Origin: Methylotenera sp. | Lineage (GTDB): Bacteria; Pseudomonadota; Gammaproteobacteria; Burkholderiales; Methylophilaceae | Direction of reading: 5' to 3' | Assembly (NCBI GenBank): GCA_028688575.1 | Contig: JAQTXW010000024.1 | Coordinates: 1-34,921 of the forward strand | Length of the DNA: 34,921 nt | In this document: positions 23,185 to 32,400 of the stretch, piece by piece | Layout of the letters: each line of letters begins with the position of its first letter | Numbering within the stretch: the stretch's first letter is position 1 | Made by a program: the position numbers and the translations under genes | The notes under the pieces: model-generated | What the model saw: only the letters and a program-made list of their open reading frames with translations | Databases searched by the model: none | What the model was told of the DNA's origin: nothing

Positions 23185-24485
23185 ACAACTCCCCTCAAGG
23201 TTGCCAAGGTCGTACTTATCATCAAGTTTATTTCATTTTCTGAAATGGTATATGGCGGCATAAAATAAACAACATTACCGATGGGGCGCAACAACAAGCC
23301 CTGTGACATGGCTAATTGGTAGCACTTGCTTGCAAACTGCGCATCCTGAGTTGCAACATCAAACGCAAAAATCATCCCTCGATGCCGTAAATGCTGGATT
23401 TTAAGGTCAGTGAGCACTTGCATTTCTTTATAAATAAAAGCCGATTTGTCACGATTTTTTTCGACAATATGATCAGATTCAAATATCGCCAAAGTAGCCA
23501 ATGCCGCGCTACATGCCAACGGGTTGCCAGTGTAGCTATGGCTGTGCAAAAAGCCTTTGACTGTGCTGTCCTGATAAAAAGCCTGATAGATATCATCTGT
23601 AGTCAATACTGCAGAAAGTGGCAAGTAACCACCCGTGATACCTTTTGATAGACAGATGAAATCCGCGCCAACCCTAGCCTGCTCACAGGCAAACATGCTG
23701 CCTGTGCGACCAAAGCCCACTGCTATCTCATCCGCAATCAAATGCACTGCATATTTCGTGCATATTTCACGTGCTCTGCTGAGATAAACAGGATGATACA
23801 TCGCCATGCCTGCGGCACACTGCACCAGCGGCTCTATAATAAAGGCCGACAATTGGTGATGATGCGCAGCCACATAGGTTTCAAGCGCATCCGCACAACG
23901 CAACGCATAACTTTCTGCACTTTCACCCGCTTCTGCCAATCTAAAATCCGGGCTAGGCATTTGCGCCGATTGCATCAGCAACGGTGCATAAGTATCCTTA
24001 AAAATAGCGACATCAGTGACACCCAGCGCACCCAAGGTTTCACCATGGTAGCTATTTTGCAAACTGATAAATTTGTCTTTATTACATTTACCGCTATTGC
24101 GCCAATAATGAAAACTCATCTTCAACGCAATTTCAGTGGCGCTCGCGCCATCACTTGCATAAAACGCATGACCTAAACCCGTGAGCTTGCCTAATTTCTC
24201 AGACAGCTCCACCACAGGCTCATGCGTAAAACCTGCCAGCATCACATGCTCTAAACTATCCAACTGCTGTTTGATGGCGGCTTTGATGCTTGGATGGTTA
24301 TGCCCGAACAGATTTACCCACCATGAACTCACCGCATCCAGATATTTTTTATCCTCCGCATCATATAGCCAGACACCATCGCCCCTTTTGATAGGTACTA
24401 ATGGAAATGTCTCGTGTTGTTTCATCTGCGTGCATGGATGCCAGACAGATTGCAGGCTACGGTTTAAAAGATCTTGATTGTTCAT
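23181..24485 (-). CDS. bioA: Adenosylmethionine-8-amino-7-oxononanoate aminotransferase
   Basis: A PLP enzyme that makes 7,8-diaminopelargonate in biotin synthesis using S-adenosylmethionine as amino donor. Motifs include VWHPCTQMKQHE near the start and SSWWVNLFGHNHP, which is typical of BioA and distinguishes it from other class III aminotransferases. Others are ASDGASATEIALKM, LIADEIAVGFGRTG (PLP Asp) and LSKGITGGYLPLS (Schiff-base Lys). I use ATG 24485 (434 residues, beginning MNNQDLL); ATG 24518 would add 11 residues. Neither has a clear ribosome site. Other bio genes are absent from the window. Confidence 0.95.
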   Translation of the reverse strand: MNNQDLLNRSLQSVWHPCTQMKQHETFPLVPIKRGDGVWLYDAEDKKYLDAVSSWWVNLFGHNHPSIKAAIKQQLDSLEHVMLAGFTHEPVVELSEKLGKLTGLGHAFYASDGASATEIALKMSFHYWRNSGKCNKDKFISLQNSYHGETLGALGVTDVAIFKDTYAPLLMQSAQMPSPDFRLAEAGESAESYALRCADALETYVAAHHHQLSAFIIEPLVQCAAGMAMYHPVYLSRAREICTKYAVHLIADEIAVGFGRTGSMFACEQARVGADFICLSKGITGGYLPLSAVLTTDDIYQAFYQDSTVKGFLHSHSYTGNPLACSAALATLAIFESDHIVEKNRDKSAFIYKEMQVLTDLKIQHLRHRGMIFAFDVATQDAQFASKCYQLAMSQGLLLRPIGNVVYFMPPYTISENEINLMISTTLATLRGVV

Positions 24486-24587
24486 GCCTGAATTGTACGA
24501 TGTTTTTAATGCTTGCATAAATCAAATGTCGTCATAACCCCTTGTTTAGTCTAAAATTCAACCTCATTCAAACAACCATCACTTTCC

Positions 24588-26501
24588 ATGCAAAAAACTC
24601 GCCGCCATATTGAGCTCCTCGCACCTGCACGCAATGCAGACTTCGGCATTGAGGCAATCAATCATGGTGCAGACGCGGTATATATCGGTGGGCCAGCGTT
24701 CGGCGCACGCGCCAAAGCGCCTAACACAGTGGCTGATATCGCACGACTGGTGAAGCACGCACACCGCTACCACGCTGAGGTATTCGTCGCGCTCAACACT
24801 ATTTTTCATGACAATGAATTGCAAAGCGCAAGCGAACTCATTCAGCAGCTTTATGAAATAGGTACAGATGCCCTGATTGTGCAAGACATGGGGCTGCTGG
24901 CAATGGACTTGCCACCGATTCAGTTCCACGCCAGCACGCAAACGGATATTCGTACGGTAGAAAAAGCCCAGTTCCTCGACCAGGTTGGCTTTAGTCAATT
25001 GGTGCTGGCGCGTGAGTTAGACATTCGCACAGTAAAAAAAATTGCCGAAGCCACCACGGCTAATTTAGAGTATTTTATCCACGGTGCACTTTGCGTCGCC
25101 TTTAGTGGCCAATGCTTTATCAGCCACGCCCACACAGGTCGTAGCGCCAACCGTGGCGAATGCTCACAGGAGTGCCGCCTTCCGTTTACATTGGAAGATC
25201 AAAAAGGTCGTATCATCGGCAAAGACAAACACTTTTTATCCATGAAAGATAATGACCAAAGTGCTAACTTGCGCGCCCTGATTGAGGCGGGGGTCAGCAG
25301 TTTCAAGATTGAAGGGCGCTATAAAGATTTATCTTATGTTAAAAATGCCACTGCTCATTACCGCGTACTGCTGGATGAGATTCTGCACGACATGCCTGAA
25401 CTGGCAAAGTCTTCTGCGGGCAATTGCACCTACACATTCACACCGCAGCCAGAGAAAACCTTTAACCGTAGCGCAACCGACTACTTTGCCAATGGGCGTC
25501 AAGCCGACATCGGTGCATTTGATACCCCTAAATTTTCTGGAGAGACATTAGGCAAAGTCACCAAGGTAGGCAATAATTACTTTGAGGTTGAAACCAATAT
25601 CCAGCTGCATAATGGTGACGGTGTATGCTTCTTTGATGTGCATAAAACACTGGTAGGCCTACGCATCAACACAGTAGAAGGCAAACGCCTATATCCCAAC
25701 GAAATGCCAGCTGACATTCGCCGCAACACCACTCTTTATCGCAACCGTGACCATGCTTTTATGCGCCTGCTAGAAAAAAATTCAGCGCAACGCAAAATTG
25801 CCGTTACCATGAACTTTTACGAAACTGCCAATGGCTTTGCACTCAGCGTGACCGATGAAAATGGCTTTAGCGCCACCGCCACCTGTGAAACAGAAAAGCA
25901 AAACGCACAAAGTCAGGAAAAAGCAGACACCAGCCTACGTGAGCATCTCAGCAAACTAGGCAGCACAGATTTCAGCATACAAACAATTGAAATCAGCACC
26001 AAGAAAACCTGGTTTATCCCAGCCTCGATTATCAATCACTTACGACGTGATGCTATCGAGCAATTACAGCAGACACGCGATTCAGGCTACCAGCGCCCGC
26101 TACGCAAACAAGCAGCTGAGCCGCCTGCTATTTACCCTGAAGATACACTCAGTTATCTTGCTAATGTCTACAACAAAAAAGCACGGCAATTTTACGAAAA
26201 ACATGGCGTAAAAATGATTGCGGAAGCTTACGAAGCCAACAAAGAGCTGGATGAAGTTCCGCTAATGATTACCAAGCACTGCCTGCGTTTTAGCCATGGC
26301 TTATGTCCGAAAGAGGCTAAAGGTGTAATCGGCGTGCAAGGCACAGTGACCGCCGAGCCAATGACCTTGATTAACGGTAACGATAGATTTACTTTAAAGT
26401 TTGATTGCAAGCCCTGTGAAATGCATGTGATGGGCAAGATTCGTAAACCTGTACTGCAAATGGCGCAGCCACAGCCAGTACACTTTACCAGCAGGCGTTA
26501 A
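24588..26501 (+). CDS. rlhA: U32-family 23S rRNA 5-hydroxycytidine (C2501) synthase RlhA
   Basis: 637 residues. The N-terminal U32 domain starts ELLAPARNADFGIEAINHGA and includes HGALCVAFSGQCFISH, RSANRGECSQECRLPF and FKIEGRYKDLSYV. The four Cys in the first two blocks are the expected iron-sulfur ligands. The long C-terminal part, with further Cys pairs (CLRFSHGLCPKE, FDCKPCEMHV), gives the length of RlhA/YdcP and not of the shorter TrhP/UbiU/UbiV members. RlhA hydroxylates C2501 of 23S rRNA; older annotations call it a collagenase-like peptidase. It is transcribed alone, divergent from bioA. Confidence 0.9.
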   Translation: MQKTRRHIELLAPARNADFGIEAINHGADAVYIGGPAFGARAKAPNTVADIARLVKHAHRYHAEVFVALNTIFHDNELQSASELIQQLYEIGTDALIVQDMGLLAMDLPPIQFHASTQTDIRTVEKAQFLDQVGFSQLVLARELDIRTVKKIAEATTANLEYFIHGALCVAFSGQCFISHAHTGRSANRGECSQECRLPFTLEDQKGRIIGKDKHFLSMKDNDQSANLRALIEAGVSSFKIEGRYKDLSYVKNATAHYRVLLDEILHDMPELAKSSAGNCTYTFTPQPEKTFNRSATDYFANGRQADIGAFDTPKFSGETLGKVTKVGNNYFEVETNIQLHNGDGVCFFDVHKTLVGLRINTVEGKRLYPNEMPADIRRNTTLYRNRDHAFMRLLEKNSAQRKIAVTMNFYETANGFALSVTDENGFSATATCETEKQNAQSQEKADTSLREHLSKLGSTDFSIQTIEISTKKTWFIPASIINHLRRDAIEQLQQTRDSGYQRPLRKQAAEPPAIYPEDTLSYLANVYNKKARQFYEKHGVKMIAEAYEANKELDEVPLMITKHCLRFSHGLCPKEAKGVIGVQGTVTAEPMTLINGNDRFTLKFDCKPCEMHVMGKIRKPVLQMAQPQPVHFTSRR

Positions 26502-26558
26502 AGCTGGTTTACAGCCAATTCAGCCCCGCTTCATTTACAGTCTTATTGCACTGTCTTG

Positions 26559-26589
26559 GGCATCTCATGTTGCAGCATGTCAAGATGCC
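26559..26589. other. Hairpin between convergent rlhA and yjdM
   Basis: GGCATCT (26559-26565) pairs with AGATGCC (26583-26589), and CATG (26566-26569) with CATG (26576-26579) inside it. There is no T run on either side, so it is not a standard intrinsic terminator, but its position between convergent genes suggests a 3'-end or stabilising structure. Confidence 0.45.
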
Positions 26590-26621
26590 AGAATAAATTC
26601 AGGCTCCGCCTAAGCGCTATA

Positions 26622-26963
26622 TTAAGCCTTCTTCACAAACTCTGATTTCAACTTCATCGCGCCGATACCGTCAATTTTGCAATCAATATCATGGTCGCCA
26701 TCGACCAGGCGAATATTTTTAACCTTGGTTCCCACTTTCACCACCAATGAAGACCCCTTCACTTTCAGATCTTTAATCACGGTAATGGTGTCACCATCCT
26801 GCAACACGTTCCCATTCGAGTCTTTTACAACTTTAGTTTCCTCTGCACCTTCTGCTGCAGCATCTTTAGGCCATTCGTGCGCACATTCAGGACAAACATA
26901 CATATCACCATCTTCATAGGTGTATTCAGAACTGCATTGAGGGCATCTAGGCAACTGCGTCAT
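26622..26963 (-). CDS. yjdM: Zinc-ribbon protein YjdM (PhnA family)
   Basis: 113 residues: an N-terminal zinc ribbon (CPQC at 8-11 and CPEC at 24-27, in [20 protein letters not shown]), then the conserved PhnA domain ([40 protein letters not shown]). The family is often labelled an alkylphosphonate utilisation protein, but that name comes from gene position in E. coli and no phosphonate genes are nearby. Actual function is unknown. Confidence 0.92.
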   Translation of the reverse strand: MTQLPRCPQCSSEYTYEDGDMYVCPECAHEWPKDAAAEGAEETKVVKDSNGNVLQDGDTITVIKDLKVKGSSLVVKVGTKVKNIRLVDGDHDIDCKIDGIGAMKLKSEFVKKA

Positions 26964-27002
26964 GATAGTTTCGTTTCTTTCTATTTTTCTATGTTTAAAT
27001 TA

Positions 27003-27245
27003 TTACTGCTCAGCATGAGTCTTAAACGCCCCCCGACCCGCGGCCTTGGCTAAATACATGGCTTTGTCAGCATGTTGATAAGTATGCTCACGGCATCTTC
27101 ACCTGCCGCTGGATAGCTTGGCTATACCAATACTAGCACTGACACTCACTGGAGTATCATGGATGAAGAAAGAGTGCGAAAGCTGTTGGGTGATATTCTG
27201 ACCGACGATACTAGCAACTTCCGCATCGACAAACTGGGAGCATTT
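27003..27245 (-). pseudogene. Decayed GGDEF (diguanylate cyclase) domain fragment
   Basis: The end reads HADKAMYLAKAAGRGAFK followed by THAEQ and a stop at 27005-27003, the classic C-terminus of a GGDEF domain. Upstream, in a different frame, is SYPAAGEDAVSILI, and further upstream, back in the first frame, VSVSASIGIA. The normal order would be SIGIA-SYP-GEDA-LL-HADKAMY, so two compensating frameshifts interrupt about 75 residues of homology. No GGDEF motif or upstream sensor domain is left. Cyclase function is lost; this is a remnant. Confidence 0.85.
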
Positions 27246-27270
27246 CGCTGTCGATATTCATCTACTTAAC

Positions 27271-27358
27271 TAATCACCCATCAAAAGATTAGGTTTTATA
27301 TGTCGGCCAGTCAAAATAACGACCAGTCTAATTTTTCATATGCCTAAATTAGTGATTA
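27271..27358. repeat. Imperfect inverted-repeat element
   Basis: TAATCAC (27271-27277) pairs with GTGATTA (27352-27358), TTAGG (27289-27293) with CCTAA (27343-27347), and ATATG (27298-27302) with CATAT (27337-27341), giving a long interrupted hairpin. The loop contains CCAGTC twice (27307-27312 and 27323-27328). It could be a structured RNA, a regulatory site or a mobile-element trace. Confidence 0.4.
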
Positions 27359-27556
27359 ACTGCCTTTTAAGGATTATCGTATTTTAGCGCATCCCATAGC
27401 GCCTGCTCAAGCTGCTTCGCATCTAATAACCGCGACAATATCAGCAGACTCACCTTAATTTAAGTCAATAGCGTCAGGGTTGCTGCCTTGCTTTAACTTG
27501 GGTTTTCAAAAGCCACCTGTGCAAAACAAGCCGCTTATTAAGCTATAATTCACGTC

Positions 27557-29017
27557 ATGATTAGAAAAATTTTCAATAAACTGTTTAAACCTCGATTTCG
27601 TACAGAGCGAACAAAGTTAGAACACCACAAAACTGAACCTGCAAAACTGCGCAGCGCTAACAGACCCATATTAAACACCAAGTTTGGTAATAAAAAAACA
27701 CCTCTAAACAACCAGCACCGTGGTAACGCAACAGTCATTCCCTACTCACAGCACCAGATAGATCGTAGCCTGCTAAGCAACGCTGCGCATAAAACAATAG
27801 ATGGTCTGCAGAAAGCTGGGTTTGAGGCTTATATTGTAGGTGGTGCAGTGCGCGACCTATTACTTAATCGCAAACCAAAAGACTTTGATGTTGCGACTGA
27901 CGCCACGCCTGAAGAGGTCAATCGCGTGTTTAGACGCTCACGCATTATCGGCAGACGCTTCAGGCTGGTTCACGTGCTATTTGGTGATGAAACGATTGAG
28001 GTTTCTACCTTTCGGGGTCATCACAGTGCAGAAGGCGACGCGCATACGGACAAAAGCGGCCGAATTATACGTGACAACGTGTTTGGCAGCTTGGAAGAAG
28101 ATGCCGCCCGACGTGATTTTACCGTCAATGCACTGTATTACGACCCCACCCATCAGGAGGTGCTGGACTTTCATCAAGGCTTTGCTGATGTTCAGGCTGG
28201 CCTGTTGCGCATGATAGGCAACCCTGAAACGCGCTACGCAGAAGACCCAGTGCGCATGTTGCGTGTGGTGCGATTATCTGCAAAATTAGGGCTCAAAATC
28301 GAGCCCGCCACCATGGCACCCATCTCTAAGATGGCTGACCTGCTGCAAGATGTGCCAGCAAGTCGCCTATTCGATGAAATGCTGAAGTTGTTTTTATCGG
28401 GGCATGCCATTGAAAGTGTCAGCGCACTGCGTGCACAGCATTTGCACCATGGACTATTGCCAATGCTGGATGTCGTATTGGAGCAGCCGATGGGTGAGCG
28501 CTTTGTGATGCTGGCACTTAAAAACACCGATGAACGCATACGCTCTGGTAAATCAGCGAACCCCAGCTTTTTATTTGCTACCTTGTTGTGGCATGAAGTA
28601 CTCGCCAGCTGGGAAACCTACAAGGCTGAAGTTCCACCTATTCCCGCTTTACACATGGCCATGACTGAAGTCATCGCAACTCAGGCAGAAAAACTGGCCA
28701 TCCATAACCGCTACACCGCCACCATGAAAGAAATCTGGGCCATGCAACCGCGTTTTGAGCAGCGTGCGGGCAAGCGCCCTTTTAGCTTGCTCACGCATCC
28801 GCGCTACCGTGCTGGTTACGACTTTCTGTTATTGCGCAGCGAGTCGGGAGAAGTGCCTGCCGAACTGAGTGAATGGTGGACGGCTTTTGCTAATGCAGAA
28901 GGCGAAACACGTTCGGCAATGCTACAGGCAGACACCAATCCCAAAAAACGCAGAAGAAAATCACGTAAAAAACCTAATGACAAGCATGGCAGCAGTACGC
29001 CAGAATCGAATGCGTAA
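27557..29017 (+). CDS. pcnB: Poly(A) polymerase I
   Basis: 486 residues. A basic, low-complexity N-terminal extension of about 70 residues precedes the nucleotidyltransferase core. The core has YIVGGAVRDLLLNRKPKDFD with the metal-binding DFD, then FRRSRIIGRRFRLVHV and EEDAARRDFTVNALYYD. The arginine-rich tail (KKRRRKSRKK) is typical of PcnB and distinguishes it from tRNA CCA-adding enzymes. It adds 3' A-tails that promote RNA decay. The pcnB-folK order that follows is common in proteobacteria. Confidence 0.95.
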   Translation: MIRKIFNKLFKPRFRTERTKLEHHKTEPAKLRSANRPILNTKFGNKKTPLNNQHRGNATVIPYSQHQIDRSLLSNAAHKTIDGLQKAGFEAYIVGGAVRDLLLNRKPKDFDVATDATPEEVNRVFRRSRIIGRRFRLVHVLFGDETIEVSTFRGHHSAEGDAHTDKSGRIIRDNVFGSLEEDAARRDFTVNALYYDPTHQEVLDFHQGFADVQAGLLRMIGNPETRYAEDPVRMLRVVRLSAKLGLKIEPATMAPISKMADLLQDVPASRLFDEMLKLFLSGHAIESVSALRAQHLHHGLLPMLDVVLEQPMGERFVMLALKNTDERIRSGKSANPSFLFATLLWHEVLASWETYKAEVPPIPALHMAMTEVIATQAEKLAIHNRYTATMKEIWAMQPRFEQRAGKRPFSLLTHPRYRAGYDFLLLRSESGEVPAELSEWWTAFANAEGETRSAMLQADTNPKKRRRKSRKKPNDKHGSSTPESNA

Positions 29018-29058
29018 CTTCACGTTGATAGATTGCATTCACTTTTAAACTTAAAGTT

Positions 29059-29556
29059 ATGGCCATCGCTTACATCGCATTAGGCAGTAATTTGACTGAG
29101 CCAATTATGCAGGTTAAAAACGCATTAATGGCGTTATCACAGTTACCTGAAACCTGCCTACTGAAACAGTCCTCTTTATATCAAACCACACCAGTCGACT
29201 GCCCGCAAAAGTCAGCGGTAGCCATACCTGATTTTATTAATGCAGTCGCATTGCTGGAAACCGAATTCACTCCTTCAGCGTTACTAACAGCCTTGCACGC
29301 AATTGAAGATCAAGCAGGCCGCGAACGCCCCTACATCAACGCGCCACGGGTGCTGGATTGTGACTTATTGCTATATGAAAACGAAGTGATAAATACTCCA
29401 ACACTCACCATTCCGCATCCACGTATGCATCTGCGTGGCTTTGTATTATTGCCATTATTTGAAATTGCACCACAACTTAGCCTGCCAAATCATGGCAAAA
29501 TAGCACAATTAATAACACCCGCCTTATCTCAAGGTGTCAGCAAACTTACATCATGA
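29059..29556 (+). CDS. folK: 2-amino-4-hydroxy-6-hydroxymethyldihydropteridine pyrophosphokinase
   Basis: 165 residues. It transfers pyrophosphate from ATP to the pterin in folate synthesis. Motifs are YIALGSNL at the start, SSLYQTTPV, FINAVALLET, the catalytic loop and acidic pair RVLDCDLLLY, and the strongly conserved IPHPRMHLRGFVLLPL. The length is normal. The stop overlaps the next start (ATGA). Confidence 0.96.
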   Translation: MAIAYIALGSNLTEPIMQVKNALMALSQLPETCLLKQSSLYQTTPVDCPQKSAVAIPDFINAVALLETEFTPSALLTALHAIEDQAGRERPYINAPRVLDCDLLLYENEVINTPTLTIPHPRMHLRGFVLLPLFEIAPQLSLPNHGKIAQLITPALSQGVSKLTS

Positions 29557-30209
29557 AACAGATGAGCATTTTTAATAAATATCCCTACATTGTCGTCGAG
29601 GGGCCGATTGGCAGTGGCAAGACCACGCTAGCAAAAATTCTGGCAGATAAATTTCCAGTGGATTACTTGTCTGAAAAAGCGGAGGCCAACCCATTCTTGC
29701 CGCGTTTTTATCAGGATGCACAGCGTTACGGATTACCTACCCAGCTATTCTTTTTATTTCAGCGTGCAAATCAGATGAAGGATTTAAGTCAGCGCGATAT
29801 GTTTGCCAAGCCTATCGTGGCTGACTTCTTTTTGGAGAAAGATCCCATATTTGCGCGACTGAATCTGGATGATGAGGAATATGCCTTGTACCTGCAGATT
29901 TATCAGCATTTACAATTAAAAGCACCCAGACCAGACTTGGTCATTTACTTACAAACGCCCACGGATGCATTGGTTGAGCGCGTTGAAACCCGCAATGTGA
30001 GCTATGAGCAAGATATTCCGCGTGAATATTTAGAGCGTCTGGCAAATGCCTACAGCGAGTTTTTTCATCACTACGATGCTGCGCCTGTGCTGATTGTAAA
30101 CAATGAAAAACTCAACATTCTCAAAAATGAAAGTGCACTGGATTTATTACTAAATCGTATTTTACAAATGAATGGGCAGCGTGAATTCTTTAACCCCAAC
30201 CTTGATTAG
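29553..30209 (+). CDS. Deoxynucleoside (deoxyadenosine/deoxyguanosine) kinase
   Basis: 218 residues of the dNK family. It has a P-loop (VVEGPIGSGKTTLAKIL), the substrate-binding ANPFLPRFYQD segment, FLFQRANQM, the DFFLEKDPIFARLNL lid region and YLQTPTDALVERVETR. It phosphorylates deoxynucleosides for salvage; the exact nucleoside is not set by the sequence. The start overlaps the folK stop, and the folK-dNK-panB order is familiar from betaproteobacteria. A second in-frame ATG lies three codons in. Confidence 0.9.
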   Translation: MKQMSIFNKYPYIVVEGPIGSGKTTLAKILADKFPVDYLSEKAEANPFLPRFYQDAQRYGLPTQLFFLFQRANQMKDLSQRDMFAKPIVADFFLEKDPIFARLNLDDEEYALYLQIYQHLQLKAPRPDLVIYLQTPTDALVERVETRNVSYEQDIPREYLERLANAYSEFFHHYDAAPVLIVNNEKLNILKNESALDLLLNRILQMNGQREFFNPNLD

Positions 30210-30228
30210 TACACGTGATGCCAATTAA

Positions 30229-31041
30229 ATGAAATTATCAGACCTCCAAACAATGGCTAAACGTGGTGAGAAAATCGCCATGTTAACCTGTTATGACGCA
30301 AGTTTTGCTAAACTTATGGCACATGCTGGCGTAGATATATTACTGGTAGGCGACTCTCTGGGCATGGTGTTGCAAGGCGCTGAGAACACGCTCAATGTCA
30401 GCATGCACCACATGACTTATCACACCAAAAATGTAGCCGCAGGCGCGCCAGACACGCTCATTATTGCTGATATGCCCGTAGGTAGTTACGAGCATGACCA
30501 TGAAGCTGCCTTTAAAAATGCACAGTGGCTCATTAAGTCAGGCGCACATATGGTGAAGTTTGAGGGAGGCGCTGATAAAGTGGATACTGCGCGCTATCTG
30601 GTGACGCATGGTATACCAGTGTGTGCGCATTTAGGCTTCACCCCACAATCTGTCAACCTGCTGGGTGGCTATAAAATTCAGGGAAAAACCGAGGAAAGCG
30701 CTCAAATAATATTAGAAGACGCCATCAACATGGCTAACGCTGGCGTGAGTTTAATCGTACTTGAAATGGTGCCAGCTCCACTCGCAAAACGTATTACTGA
30801 AAGCACCACAACCCCAACCATAGGCATTGGTGCAGGCGTTGATTGCAGCGGTCAAGTATTAGTGCTGCAAGACCTGCTAGGCATTTACAGCGGCCCTGCC
30901 CACAAAGCACCCGATGAGTTCAAATCCCCTCGCTTTGTGCGCAATTTTTTAAAAGACACTAACAGCATACAAGTCGCCATCAGCAATTATGTTCAAGCGG
31001 TTAAAAATAAAACATTCCCCGCCAGCGAGCACAGCTACTAA
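30229..31041 (+). CDS. panB: 3-methyl-2-oxobutanoate hydroxymethyltransferase
   Basis: 270 residues. It catalyses the first committed step to pantothenate, making ketopantoate from 2-oxoisovalerate and methylene-tetrahydrofolate. Motifs are MLTCYDASFAKLMAHAGVDI, LVGDSLGMV and IADMPVGSYE (metal-binding Asp residues), MVKFEGG, CAHLGFTPQSV, LIVLEMVPA (catalytic Glu) and TIGIGAGVDCSGQVLVLQD. It lies 19 bases after the dNK gene and heads the pan genes. Confidence 0.97.
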   Translation: MKLSDLQTMAKRGEKIAMLTCYDASFAKLMAHAGVDILLVGDSLGMVLQGAENTLNVSMHHMTYHTKNVAAGAPDTLIIADMPVGSYEHDHEAAFKNAQWLIKSGAHMVKFEGGADKVDTARYLVTHGIPVCAHLGFTPQSVNLLGGYKIQGKTEESAQIILEDAINMANAGVSLIVLEMVPAPLAKRITESTTTPTIGIGAGVDCSGQVLVLQDLLGIYSGPAHKAPDEFKSPRFVRNFLKDTNSIQVAISNYVQAVKNKTFPASEHSY

Positions 31042-31067
31042 CCATATGGCACTCAAGTCATTCATCG

Positions 31068-31091
31068 CCTAATGGAAAATCTGGGTTAAAT
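31068..31091 (+). repeat. Intergenic repeat, copy B, upstream of panC
   Basis: 24 bases containing TAATGGAAAATCTGGG, identical to the reverse complement of 5989-6012. It lies in the 73-base panB-panC gap, ending 23 bases before the panC start codon and just ahead of its GAGG ribosome site. It points the same way relative to its gene as copy C does to ccoN. Confidence 0.7.
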
Positions 31092-31114
31092 CTCAGGTGA
31101 GGTAAAAAAGTCCC

Positions 31115-31978
31115 ATGCAAATTGTACACACCATCACTGACTTAAGAGTTGCACTTAAAAACAAAGCACACGTTGGATTCGTCCCGACCATGGGCAACCT
31201 GCATGCGGGACATCTCCAACTTGTGAATGTAGCTAAGCAACAGGCCACCATCGTCATTGTCAGTATATTTGTGAACCCACTGCAATTTGGTGCAAACGAA
31301 GATTTAGCAAACTACCCTCGCACATTTGAAGCTGATTGTGAAAAATTAATAGCTGCTGGTACAGATGTCGTATTTGCTCCCACAGTCAATGAAATCTACC
31401 CGGATTTTAACGCTCAAACCCAGCAGTTGGGGCAAACCATGACCATTAACCCACCACCTATTGCAGCTGAATTATGTGGTGCATCCCGGCCTGGGCATTT
31501 TAGTGGCGTGGCAACCATCGTTTTAAAATTATTCAATATCGTGCAACCTGCAGTGGCAGTTTTTGGTAAAAAAGATTTTCAACAACTATTCATCATCCGC
31601 GAACTCGTCAAACAGTTTAATCTGCCGATAGCAATCATTGCAGCAGACACTGTGCGCGAACCCACCGGCCTAGCCATGAGCTCCCGCAACGGCTATCTAA
31701 ATGAGGCTGAAAAAAACAAAGCCGCTGAGTTGCATCAGCAGTTGAGTGATATCGTCAATAAAATTAAGCAAGGTCATCACGACTTTCTCAGTCTTGAGCG
31801 TAGCGCAATCGCCACGCTTAGCAACAGGGGTTGGCAAGTCGATTACATTGCCATCCGTGAAAGCCGTACACTCGCCCCAGCAAAAGCCTCAGATTCGGCA
31901 TTGGTTGTTTTAGGGGCAGCTAAATTAGGCAGCACACGACTCATTGATAATATTGATTTTTTTGCGCTAGCGAACTGA
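31115..31978 (+). CDS. panC: Pantothenate synthetase (pantoate-beta-alanine ligase)
   Basis: 287 residues. It joins pantoate and beta-alanine with ATP. Motifs are FVPTMGNLHAGHLQLV (HIGH-like nucleotide site), SIFVNPLQFG, the pantoate-binding LCGASRPGHFSGVATIVLKL, VFGKKDFQQL and MSSRNGYL (KMSKS-like). The ribosome site GAGG lies about 10 bases upstream of ATG 31115, directly after a copy of the intergenic repeat. Confidence 0.97.
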   Translation: MQIVHTITDLRVALKNKAHVGFVPTMGNLHAGHLQLVNVAKQQATIVIVSIFVNPLQFGANEDLANYPRTFEADCEKLIAAGTDVVFAPTVNEIYPDFNAQTQQLGQTMTINPPPIAAELCGASRPGHFSGVATIVLKLFNIVQPAVAVFGKKDFQQLFIIRELVKQFNLPIAIIAADTVREPTGLAMSSRNGYLNEAEKNKAAELHQQLSDIVNKIKQGHHDFLSLERSAIATLSNRGWQVDYIAIRESRTLAPAKASDSALVVLGAAKLGSTRLIDNIDFFALAN

Positions 31979-32019
31979 AAAGACTATAATGCAATCCCTT
32001 TGGAATATCGGTTAAGCAC

Positions 32020-32400
32020 ATGCAAAGAACCATGCTTAAATCTAAGTTGCATCGCGTGCATGTAACGCACTCTGAACTTCACTACGAGGGCAGTTGCGCC
32101 ATTGATGAAGCACTGCTCGAGGCTGCAAATATACTCGAGTATGAACAAATCAGCATTTACAACATCACCAATGGTGAGCGTTTTACTACGTACGCAATTC
32201 GCGCAGAGCGTCACTCAGGCATCATCTCGGTTAATGGCGCTGCCGCGCATAAGGCTGACCCTAGAGATATCATCATCATTGCCAGTTATGCTGGCTACAA
32301 CGAGTCAGAACTCAAACAATACAGCCCACAATTAATTTATGTGGACAATCAAAACCGCATACAATCCCAACGTAATGCAATTCCAGCACAGGCCGCTTAA
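32020..32400 (+). CDS. panD: Aspartate 1-decarboxylase proenzyme
   Basis: 126 residues, beginning [20 protein letters not shown]. The self-cleavage site Gly24-Ser25 (HYEGSCAID) is in the standard position and yields the pyruvoyl cofactor; Lys9 and Tyr58 (YNITNGERF) positions also match. It supplies beta-alanine for PanC. Together panB, panC and panD give the full set for making pantothenate from ketoisovalerate except ketopantoate reductase. The stop is followed immediately by the rsfS start codon. Confidence 0.97.
   Translation: MQRTMLKSKLHRVHVTHSELHYEGSCAIDEALLEAANILEYEQISIYNITNGERFTTYAIRAERHSGIISVNGAAAHKADPRDIIIIASYAGYNESELKQYSPQLIYVDNQNRIQSQRNAIPAQAA

Larger units (their letters stand above)
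26964..27556. other. 593-base region without an intact gene
   Basis: This gap between yjdM and pcnB holds a broken GGDEF-domain remnant (27003-27245, minus strand) and an imperfect palindromic element (27271-27358). Between 27367 and 27453 there is a 28-codon open stretch on the minus strand (GTG to TAA) that reads like protein (SRLLDAKQLEQALWDALKYD) but matches nothing I know. No RNA gene is apparent. It looks like a site of gene loss. Confidence 0.65.

Noticed and set aside
23742..24176. 144-codon plus-strand open frame opposite bioA
   Set aside because: It is antisense to conserved bioA motifs, has an Arg/Cys-rich translation, and no recognisable protein or ribosome site.
24579..24998. 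139-codon minus-strand open frame opposite the start of rlhA
   Set aside because: It lies wholly within the strongly supported rlhA frame; its translation is Cys/His-rich without domain features.
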